Source: Spirochaetaceae bacterium
GTDB lineage: Bacteria > Spirochaetota > Spirochaetia > UBA9216
Direction of reading: 5' to 3'
Assembly: GCA_028527945.1 (NCBI GenBank)
Contig: JAQQAK010000229.1
Coordinates: forward strand, 1 to 9,281
DNA length: 9,281 nt
Part shown: piece by piece, positions 1-6,599 of the stretch
How the letters are laid out: each line of letters starts with the position of its first letter
Position numbering within the stretch: the stretch's first letter is position 1
The notes under the pieces: model-generated
The model's input: only the letters and a program-made list of their open reading frames with translations
Told to the model about the DNA's origin: nothing
Databases searched by the model: none
Translations under genes and position numbers: made by a program

Positions 1-27
1 AGTTATTTTCAGCACCGGTAAATACTT

Positions 28-663
28 CTAAAAACCCAGTTTTTCACCAATAAGAAAAACCTTTATTCGCTCTTTTTCTCTGGTTCTTCTCGTAATAACG
101 GTATTAGCACAAATGCAATCAGTGGACTGGCAATCAGCACAACTGCCGGTTTTAGTACACGGAGTATTCATTTCAAGCCTCATGGCGTTTAATGGTGATG
201 CCACATTTTTAACCCGGCTTACAGCTTCTTCTTCACTTTCGACAACCTTGTTCATTCCGGCAATCACAATTATATTCTTGGGTCCATAAAGAAGAGCTGC
301 CAATCGGTTACCTCGGCCATCAATATTAACAAGTTTTCCATCAATAGTTATTGCGTTAGCACTCATGATATAATAATCAACGCCGGAAGCTTTATAATAA
401 AATTCTGGCATTTTCCCAGGATCATCAACTTTTTCTCTATCTAAAAGATTATAGCCTGAATCCTGCAATGCTGTTTTTAATCCTGATTCAGTTAAAGAAA
501 CAGAGCCGCCCCAACTAACACTTGCGCCTTCCGGAATCATTTTCAAAATAGATTTTACAGCCTCCGCGGAACTATCAAAATACTCCGCAAAAAAGTTTCG
601 TTTATGCATCGCGCGAACAACACGTTCACCACGGTTTCGATAATATTCTTTATTTATATCCAT
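28..663 (-). CDS. LUD-domain (LutC/DUF162 family) protein with C-terminal cysteine cluster
   Basis: This 211-residue protein matches the LUD-domain family (DUF162), whose best-known members are the LutB/LutC proteins of lactate oxidation. The family signature is clear: a Gly/Ser-rich turn at residues 46-58 (GASVSWGGSVSLT), TIDGKLVNIDGRGNR at 106-120, and a hydrophobic strand with a Gly loop, GPKNIIVIAGMNKV, at 127-140. The last 45 residues carry five cysteines (C169, C175, C178, C183, C185), a pattern typical of the short stand-alone LUD subgroup and possibly a metal or Fe-S site. The ATG is preceded by AGGA seven bases upstream, and an in-frame TAG lies four codons upstream, which fixes the start. 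No signal peptide or membrane segment is seen, so it should be cytoplasmic. It is transcribed divergently from the cyclase-like gene. No LutA or LutB partner is in the window. The family assignment is firm. A role in lactate oxidation is uncertain, since orphan members of this type have no settled function. Confidence 0.88.
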   Translation of the reverse strand: MDINKEYYRNRGERVVRAMHKRNFFAEYFDSSAEAVKSILKMIPEGASVSWGGSVSLTESGLKTALQDSGYNLLDREKVDDPGKMPEFYYKASGVDYYIMSANAITIDGKLVNIDGRGNRLAALLYGPKNIIVIAGMNKVVESEEEAVSRVKNVASPLNAMRLEMNTPCTKTGSCADCQSTDCICANTVITRRTREKERIKVFLIGEKLGF

Positions 664-712
664 AAATATATCCTACCACAGAATTAAGCTTTCATGCTAT
701 ATTTAGGTATAT
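664..712. promoter_or_regulatory. Divergent intergenic region between the LUD gene and the cyclase-like operon
   Basis: These 49 bp must hold the start signals for both flanking genes. On the minus strand, AGGA (complement of 671-674) lies 7 nt before the LUD start. On the plus strand, AGG at 705-707 lies 5 nt before the cyclase-like ATG, and the in-frame TAG at 704-706 rules out an earlier start. The rest is AT-rich with several TATA-like strings (for example TATATT at 699-704), so a -10 box cannot be singled out. No good -35 box is seen. The two promoters probably overlap here or extend into the opposite coding regions. Confidence 0.5.
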
Positions 713-2284
713 ATGAAAAATACAGATGTTATTCTTGAGAAAGCAGCAGAAATGAATGCTGCATTATCAAAAGAAAACAATACTTTTGAATTGATCCGTA
801 TCCTTGTAACGCGCAGTATGGATATTAGCCGCTCAGAGCTGGCAGGAATTTATATATACCCTGAAAATAACGGTAATGCTCAATTAATATATAAAAGAGG
901 AAAACATCCGATTCCTACAGAACTTGAAAAAACATCAGAACTAATTAACTTTACAGATGACTGTAGTCAGGCAGTAGTTCTCTTAAACCGGAAGAAATCA
1001 CCTTTCTCAGAAGTTCTCTTAAATAAAAACATGAAAAGCGGAATAATTCTGCCATTAATATCAGAGACAAAAAGACTTGGGTATCTTGTACTTAATTCAG
1101 ATATAGATAACTTTTATACAGGCAGCCGTTTTAAGATTCTTGAATCTACAGCAGAATATTCAAGTGGATTAATAGCTAATTCCCTTCAATTTGAAAACTT
1201 ACAAAAACAAATAAAAAAACTTGAATCTATAGGCAGATATCAGGATAGCATTTTCACCTCACTTTCAGACATTCTTATAACAGCTACTGCTGGGAAAAAA
1301 ATAAGATTTTTCAATGACGCCGCTTCTATAAAACTTGGACTCACTCAAAAAGATGAAGGAAAAGCTCTATCAGCCTTTTTTAAAGATAAACTTTCACCAA
1401 AAACATTAGAGATAATTACATCTTCATGCGGAACTGAAAAATCTGTGTTGGGACTTGAAATAACACTAAACACTTCTCTTGGTAAAATTGACTATTCACT
1501 AGACATGACTCCTTTAAAAGGAAAACATGGTGGCAAACCAGGAGCAACTCTTCTATTCAAAGATAAAAGTGCCGGAACAGTAATAAAAAATCATACAAAC
1601 CTTGCAACAGAAAATCAGCGAACAATAAAAGATATGTTTTCGAAATATCTGTCAAAGGATTTGATAGACAGTTTAATAGAAAATCCGGAACTGGTTTTAC
1701 CCGGAGGAGCTGAAAAAAACGCGACCGTATTTTATGCAAATATAAGAGATTGTTCAGCCTTCTCAAAAGAACAAAAACCTGAATACGTTATAGAAAGACT
1801 GAACAAATATTTTCAGACAGCAACAAAAATAATAATAAAAAACGGCGGCTATGTTGACAAATTTTCAGGCGACAGCATTATGGCGGCCTGGGGAGTGCCT
1901 CTTTCAGAAGAAAAAAATGACGCTGTTAAAGCTGTAAAATGTGCTATTGAGCTTCAACAGCTAATTAAAGAGAATGAAAAAGATCTTTTAGAAAATAATG
2001 AGAAACCGCTAAAAGTCGGAATTGGAATTCATTCAGGCCCATTAGTTGCAGGGAATATTGGAATCGCCGATAAAATGAATTACACTATCGTAGGTAATAC
2101 CGTTACCATGGCAGCACAAATTGAAAAGTTTGCTGAGGCGGATGAAATTATTATTTCAGACACCACGCGCAAAATGCTTGGAAATAATTTTGAACTTGAA
2201 CAACGAAAACCTGTAAACATAAATGGGAACAATCATCCCATAGAAATATATAATGTAACAGAACCTCTTTCAAAACTTAAATAG
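713..2284 (+). CDS. GAF-PAS protein with degenerate class III adenylate/guanylate cyclase domain (probable pseudocyclase)
   Basis: This 523-residue cytoplasmic sensor has three regions: a GAF-like domain (about 20-160), a short helical linker and PAS-like domain (about 165-285), and a class III cyclase homology domain (about 325-515). The usual linker before the catalytic domain is present (DMFSKYLSKDLIDSLIENPE). Within the fold, the purine-contacting Lys (K383), the second metal Asp (D387, in KFSGDSIMAAWG) and the Thr at the adenine-specifying position (T458) are kept. The first metal Asp is Asn (N343, in FYANIRDCSAFS where FADIRGFT is usual). The transition-state Asn and Arg of VNxAAR are Thr and Gln (T465, Q469). 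These losses predict little or no cyclase activity. I read the codons directly (aat, acc, caa), so they are not translation artefacts. The gene leads an apparent operon, with the HEAT gene following after 33 bp. It could be a nucleotide-binding sensor or a partner for an active cyclase elsewhere. Confidence 0.9.
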   Translation: MKNTDVILEKAAEMNAALSKENNTFELIRILVTRSMDISRSELAGIYIYPENNGNAQLIYKRGKHPIPTELEKTSELINFTDDCSQAVVLLNRKKSPFSEVLLNKNMKSGIILPLISETKRLGYLVLNSDIDNFYTGSRFKILESTAEYSSGLIANSLQFENLQKQIKKLESIGRYQDSIFTSLSDILITATAGKKIRFFNDAASIKLGLTQKDEGKALSAFFKDKLSPKTLEIITSSCGTEKSVLGLEITLNTSLGKIDYSLDMTPLKGKHGGKPGATLLFKDKSAGTVIKNHTNLATENQRTIKDMFSKYLSKDLIDSLIENPELVLPGGAEKNATVFYANIRDCSAFSKEQKPEYVIERLNKYFQTATKIIIKNGGYVDKFSGDSIMAAWGVPLSEEKNDAVKAVKCAIELQQLIKENEKDLLENNEKPLKVGIGIHSGPLVAGNIGIADKMNYTIVGNTVTMAAQIEKFAEADEIIISDTTRKMLGNNFELEQRKPVNINGNNHPIEIYNVTEPLSKLK

Positions 2285-2307
2285 TTTAAAAATATCAGGG
2301 GAAATGT

Positions 2308-2317
2308 AGGGGGAATC
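2308..2317 (+). promoter_or_regulatory. Strong Shine-Dalgarno for the HEAT-repeat gene
   Basis: AGGGGG at 2308-2313 sits 4 nt before the ATG at 2318 in the 33-bp gap after the cyclase-like gene. A second G-rich string, AGGGGA, occurs at 2297-2302. The gap is too short and lacks a hairpin, so it supports cotranscription of the two genes. Confidence 0.7.
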
Positions 2318-4897
2318 ATGGAAATACTGCCCGGTCTAATTATACCATTATGGGAAATAATTTTAGTTATAACAGCCGCAACAGCACTTCTGCTATTCAT
2401 TATAATAAAGCTTTACCTAAACTACCGATTCAGTAAAAAATGTGACAGACTTTGCTACAATGAAAAGTTAATGGCTGACTTTAAGGCGCAATATACCGGA
2501 AAGAAGCTTTTACATCGAACAGGCCTTATTGAGAAATCTGCGATAAAACATGGAACAACAATTATAAAAGAAACAGGTCTTGATAAACTCTGGGAAGAAG
2601 AGCTAAATGGTTATTTAGAAACCTTCTATCTGAAAAAAATTATCCGCTTCTTTCCTGAATTAGGCCTGTTTTATTGTCTCAAAAACGGTGACAAAAGAAA
2701 AAAATATAAACGTCTATACAAAAAGACTGAACCAAGATTAAGCGAAAACTTTCTCTTAAAACGAATTGCGGCAGCCGGAAAAGGAATGGATTTCAACGGT
2801 AAATATGCGCTTTCAATAGTTGAAGAGAAATTAACAGAAATATTTGAAATGGCAGTAGATCCTGAATGGGAAATAAGATTCTTTGCTTTTAAGATCTTAA
2901 TCCATTCAGAGGAAGAACGTGCTGCAAGACTCTTATGGGAAGCATTTTCAGATCCATCTGACAAAATACGAACAATGCTGTCAACAGAATTCATATCTGA
3001 CGATAAAGAAAAACTTGTATTAACACTGACCTCTCTTTTATTAGATGATCCGGCATTTTTTGTAAGACAAGCCGCAAGAAAGAGGCTTGATAAAGATTAT
3101 TCCGAATTGTACCAGATAGATCTGTCAAAACTTTCAAAAACACAAATAATCCATCTTTTGGGACAACTTCAAAAGAATTCAGACAAGGATGAAAAAATTG
3201 CTTTTTCATATTTAACCTCAGAAGATCTTGAAATTCGCAGTTACGCGGCCCTATATCTTCAAAAGCGCGGAAGCCTTAGAAAACTTTTCGTCAAGGCTGT
3301 TACCGGAGACAAAGAAGGAACAGCAAGGACAACAGAGCTCTTAAAAAGTGCCTGTGAGGTTAATACAACTTTATTTCTGTCAGAAATAAATCAAACAGAT
3401 AATCCGGCAACTCTAAACCTTGCGGCAAAACTTTTAAAGAAAACCGGAGATCGCAGCTATATAAATATGCTGGCTGAAAAAGTCTTTTCTGAAGATTTTA
3501 AAGAAAAGGCAAGAGAATATTATTTTGAAATATACCAAAAGACAGTCGAGTGTATTTCAGCACGAGGAACAGACAAGGCTCTTGAACTCCTAAATAATGA
3601 ACTTTTATCAAACTATAAAACAGAAACCGCGGCCTCAATAATTCTTCCACTTTTACCACTCAGAGGAGACGCCATCTTTGTTCCTACTCTTTTAACCCTC
3701 TTAAAAAATGATGATGTGCCAAATAAAAAGCTTTTACGAGAAACATTTGAACGTTTTCCAGTTACACTTTATATCGAAGATATTGTTAGTTTTATAAAAA
3801 CCCCGCCAACAGAACTTGCAATATCTATAAAAAAAGAAGCCTATAAAATCCTTGGCGAACTAAAATTATCATATTGCCTACAATTAGTTCTTGAAAACAT
3901 GAAACTTTTAGATTACCAGGAGCAAAAAGAATTTGCCATAATATTAAAAAGCTACGATGAGGCAAGGTTTATACAAAGAGTACATGAAGTTCTTGAAACA
4001 TGTGACTCCAAAATAAAGACATCTATAATGAACGCCTTACCAGCAACTGGAATAAAAGATTTTATTACAGAAATAGAAGCCGCGGCTCAGGATCCTGATC
4101 CGGATATAAGAATAGCAAGCATTAGATCGCTTGGTGATTTTGGAGAAACTCAACTCTTAAATAAGATGACCAGCATGCTTAGAGACCCGATTGAACGTGT
4201 ACGAAAAGAAGCCGCTAAGGTTATTGCAGAACATGGAACAGTAGACGCTATAAAGAAACTGGAAGAGATCTTGTCTGATGACAACGAAGTTCTTCCTGTA
4301 AAAACAGCAGCAGTTTATGGTCTGGGGCAATCAGAAAAACCGGAAGCAATAAAAATTCTTGTCGAATATCTGGAAGACGCGGAGCTAAGAAAATCGGTGA
4401 TTACAGCCTTATCTCGAAAAACATCGGAAGAAGAATTAAAACTACTTGTAGAACTTTTTAAAGATGCAGCTCCACAACTTAGAGAATACATAGCTTCTGT
4501 TTTTAAAATGATGGGAAGCTCATGCGAAACTGCAATAGTTAACCTGCTAAAAGAACAAAACCCGACAATAAAAGATAGTCTTGCAGAAATACTCTTAAAG
4601 ATAGGATATATAGATGCACTAATAGTAAAACTTCGTCACAGAAAACCTGCTAAACGAAAAAAAGCTGCTTTTATTTTAGCATTAATACATACGAAAGAAT
4701 CTTTTAAAGGAATGCTTCTAGCGTCAAGAGATCCAAACTCAGAAGTAAGAGTAGAAGTATTAAAGGCACTTGAAAAGCTAAATCTGCCGGAATATAGCTC
4801 ACTACTTGAAGAACTAAAATCAGATCCTGATAAGCGTGTAAGAAAATACACTCTTTGGGTTATAGAAAGATTAAAAGCCAAAAACATTGATGAATAA
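2318..4897 (+). CDS. Membrane-anchored HEAT-repeat protein
   Basis: This 859-residue protein has one N-terminal hydrophobic segment (about 6-32, ending in LLLFIIIKLYL) followed by basic residues (R37, K40, K41). That predicts a single-pass anchor with the large C-terminal part in the cytoplasm. There is no signal-peptidase motif. The rest is alpha-helical. HEAT/PBS-lyase-type repeats are visible from about 165 to 310 (DPEWEIRFFAFKIL, DDPAFFVRQAARKRL, LEIRSYAALYL). They are clearest from about 585 to 855 (DPDPDIRIASIRSLGDFG, DPIERVRKEAAKVIAEHG, DPNSEVRVEVLKALEKL, DPDKRVRKYTLWVIERL). The middle part is probably diverged repeats. HEAT solenoids bind other proteins, so a scaffold or adaptor role is likely, but no partner or enzymatic motif is evident. 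The gene lies between the cyclase-like protein and the glucosidase, and its stop codon overlaps the start of the latter. I am sure of the fold class. The specific function is unknown. Confidence 0.88.
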   Translation: MEILPGLIIPLWEIILVITAATALLLFIIIKLYLNYRFSKKCDRLCYNEKLMADFKAQYTGKKLLHRTGLIEKSAIKHGTTIIKETGLDKLWEEELNGYLETFYLKKIIRFFPELGLFYCLKNGDKRKKYKRLYKKTEPRLSENFLLKRIAAAGKGMDFNGKYALSIVEEKLTEIFEMAVDPEWEIRFFAFKILIHSEEERAARLLWEAFSDPSDKIRTMLSTEFISDDKEKLVLTLTSLLLDDPAFFVRQAARKRLDKDYSELYQIDLSKLSKTQIIHLLGQLQKNSDKDEKIAFSYLTSEDLEIRSYAALYLQKRGSLRKLFVKAVTGDKEGTARTTELLKSACEVNTTLFLSEINQTDNPATLNLAAKLLKKTGDRSYINMLAEKVFSEDFKEKAREYYFEIYQKTVECISARGTDKALELLNNELLSNYKTETAASIILPLLPLRGDAIFVPTLLTLLKNDDVPNKKLLRETFERFPVTLYIEDIVSFIKTPPTELAISIKKEAYKILGELKLSYCLQLVLENMKLLDYQEQKEFAIILKSYDEARFIQRVHEVLETCDSKIKTSIMNALPATGIKDFITEIEAAAQDPDPDIRIASIRSLGDFGETQLLNKMTSMLRDPIERVRKEAAKVIAEHGTVDAIKKLEEILSDDNEVLPVKTAAVYGLGQSEKPEAIKILVEYLEDAELRKSVITALSRKTSEEELKLLVELFKDAAPQLREYIASVFKMMGSSCETAIVNLLKEQNPTIKDSLAEILLKIGYIDALIVKLRHRKPAKRKKAAFILALIHTKESFKGMLLASRDPNSEVRVEVLKALEKLNLPEYSSLLEELKSDPDKRVRKYTLWVIERLKAKNIDE

Positions 4898-6599
4898 AGA
4901 CAACGAAGAACAAATCTGGTGGAGAGGAACTTCTGTCTATCAGATTTATCCAAGATCCTACAAAGACACAAATAACGACGGAATTGGAGATCTTGGCGGC
5001 ATTATATCAAAGCTTGATTACATAAAAGAAGCAGGCTTTGAAACAATATGGATTTCTCCATTTTTCAAAAGCCCGCAAAGGGATTTTGGCTATGATGTGT
5101 CAGACTACTACAAGCCGGCAGAAGAATATGGAACGCTTGAAGAAGTAGAAAAACTCATAAAAGAAGTTCACTCAAGAAAAATGTTCATCATTTTTGACAT
5201 GGTTCTAAACCATACAAGCGATGAACATCCATGGTTTAAAGAATCAAGCTCTTCTATAAATAATCCTAAAAAAGACTGGTATGTATGGAAAGACGCAAAG
5301 AACAGTGAAGACATAAAAAATGGAAAATCTAAAAAGCCTATTCCACCAAACAACTGGAAAAGTCAGGTCTCAGGTTCTGGATGGCACTGGAACGAGAAAA
5401 GACAACAATTTTATTGGGCGGCCTTCCTTCCCTTTCAGCCTGATCTAAATTATAGAAATCCGGAAGTCAAAGAAGCAATGTTCAGTATGCTTGAATTCTG
5501 GTTAAAAAAAAGCGTAGACGGGTTCCGTCTTGATATAATTGGTTCAATATTTGAAGACAAACAATTCAGAGACAGCCCTTTTATCTGGAAACTTTTTCCA
5601 GATGAAAACAATGAGGGGATGCTCTTCAGATCAAAATGCAGAACTGAGAATCTTCCTGAAAGTTTTCAATTCGCAAAAGATTTAAGAAAAGTTACAGACA
5701 ACTTTTCAGAACCTCCACGTTTTATGGTAGGAGAAACCTTTGGTTCCCCGGAAACTATTTCCAATTTCTGCAAAAACAAAGGCCTGCATTCGGCATTTGC
5801 TTTTAAATGTACCAGTGTTCCTTTTACCGCAAGTTCATTTAAAGACCTGCTAACAGAATATGAACATCATTTCCCATATCCGCTAACTCCTGTCTGGGCC
5901 TTTACAAATCATGACAGAACACGAAGAATGTCCGCTCTTGGAGAAAATCCATCAAAAGCAAAATTAAACGCCTTTTTTCAGCTAACAGCCAGAGGAATAC
6001 CATTTTTCTACTTTGGAGAAGAAATTGGTATGACAGACACAAAACTATCACATAAAAACTCGCTTGATCCGGTCTCTTTTCCATTTAAAACCTTACCAGA
6101 ACCAATTTTCAACCTCATAAACAAAAAGATTCACGGCTCGGTAAACAGAGATTGCGTCAGAACTCCTATGCAGTGGGATAAATCTGAAAATGCAGGATTC
6201 TGCAAAGAAAATATAACACCATGGCTGCCAATAAATAAAAATTATAAAAAAGTAAATACAGAAAATACTGTTAAAGATACTGATTCTATCTTTAATTGCA
6301 TAAAACGTATCAATAATTACAGAGCAAAATCAGATATTTTAAGATTCGGACAAATTAAGCTTATTAATGATTCTGAACTTCCCAAAAATATTTTGGGATA
6401 CAACAGAACATTTAATAAAGAGTCTTTAACTATTTTACTAAATTTTAGCAGCAGCGAATCTATAGTAAAGAATGAACATTTAAAAAACTACAGTTTAGAA
6501 GCTTCTACAAAATGTAAATCTAACGCAATAGAAAATGATAAATTAGCGCTGTCACCCTTTGAGGGAATTATTATCACAGAGAAAAAACTCTCCCATTGA
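4890..6599 (+). CDS. GH13 alpha-glucosidase (oligo-1,6-glucosidase-like)
   Basis: This 569-residue glycoside hydrolase of the alpha-amylase family (GH13) should release glucose from the non-reducing end of short alpha-glucans in the cytoplasm. No signal peptide is present. Family landmarks run in order: VYQIYPRSYKD and the calcium-type loop DTNNDGIGD (27-35); region I DMVLNH (103-108); QPDLN (183-187), typical of the oligo-1,6-glucosidase group; region II GFRLDII with nucleophile D215; region III VGET with acid/base E282; region IV FTNHDR with D342; and RTPMQWD. All three catalytic residues are intact. The residue after the nucleophile is Ile. An aliphatic residue there goes with alpha-1,6 activity (Val in yeast isomaltase against Thr in maltase), but this is only a hint. 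Trehalose-6-phosphate hydrolase or another alpha-glucosidase subfamily remains possible. I chose the ATG at 4890 over the TTG just before it at 4887. It overlaps the HEAT gene by 8 bp, implying translational coupling, since no good ribosome-binding site is seen. Confidence 0.92.
   Translation: MNKDNEEQIWWRGTSVYQIYPRSYKDTNNDGIGDLGGIISKLDYIKEAGFETIWISPFFKSPQRDFGYDVSDYYKPAEEYGTLEEVEKLIKEVHSRKMFIIFDMVLNHTSDEHPWFKESSSSINNPKKDWYVWKDAKNSEDIKNGKSKKPIPPNNWKSQVSGSGWHWNEKRQQFYWAAFLPFQPDLNYRNPEVKEAMFSMLEFWLKKSVDGFRLDIIGSIFEDKQFRDSPFIWKLFPDENNEGMLFRSKCRTENLPESFQFAKDLRKVTDNFSEPPRFMVGETFGSPETISNFCKNKGLHSAFAFKCTSVPFTASSFKDLLTEYEHHFPYPLTPVWAFTNHDRTRRMSALGENPSKAKLNAFFQLTARGIPFFYFGEEIGMTDTKLSHKNSLDPVSFPFKTLPEPIFNLINKKIHGSVNRDCVRTPMQWDKSENAGFCKENITPWLPINKNYKKVNTENTVKDTDSIFNCIKRINNYRAKSDILRFGQIKLINDSELPKNILGYNRTFNKESLTILLNFSSSESIVKNEHLKNYSLEASTKCKSNAIENDKLALSPFEGIIITEKKLSH
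6552..6599. other. Tail-to-tail coding overlap of the two convergent operons
   Basis: The last 15 sense codons plus the stop of the glucosidase are also antisense coding sequence for the last residues of the HD-GYP protein. The HD-GYP stop (TGA) is the complement of a Ser codon TCA at 6552-6554, and the glucosidase stop TGA is at 6597-6599. The codons of the two strands are in exact register. No intergenic space exists for a terminator, so transcripts from the two operons must overlap unless termination happens inside a coding region. Confidence 0.85.

Noticed and set aside
1..27. Left edge of the window after the LUD stop codon
   Set aside because: Too short to interpret; no hairpin with T-run and no coding evidence.
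2297..2308. AGGGGA followed by a minimal start-stop ATG-TAG just before the HEAT gene
   Set aside because: The spacing to this ATG is too short for normal initiation and nothing else supports a regulatory start-stop element. It is more likely a by-product of a G-rich ribosome-binding region.
2671..2994. Open frame of 107 codons on the minus strand
   Set aside because: It is a shadow of the HEAT gene on the other strand, serine- and leucine-rich with no family features.
4636..4971. Open frame of 111 codons on the minus strand
   Set aside because: It is antisense to the end of the HEAT gene and the start of the glucosidase, both clearly coding. Its protein has no recognisable motif.
6380..6398. 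Perfect inverted repeat with 8-bp arms (TCCCAAAA / TTTTGGGA) and a 3-nt loop
   Set aside because: It lies inside the glucosidase coding sequence and encodes an ordinary stretch. Neither strand has a T-run after it, so it does not look like an intrinsic terminator, and it is simple enough to be chance in AT-rich DNA.
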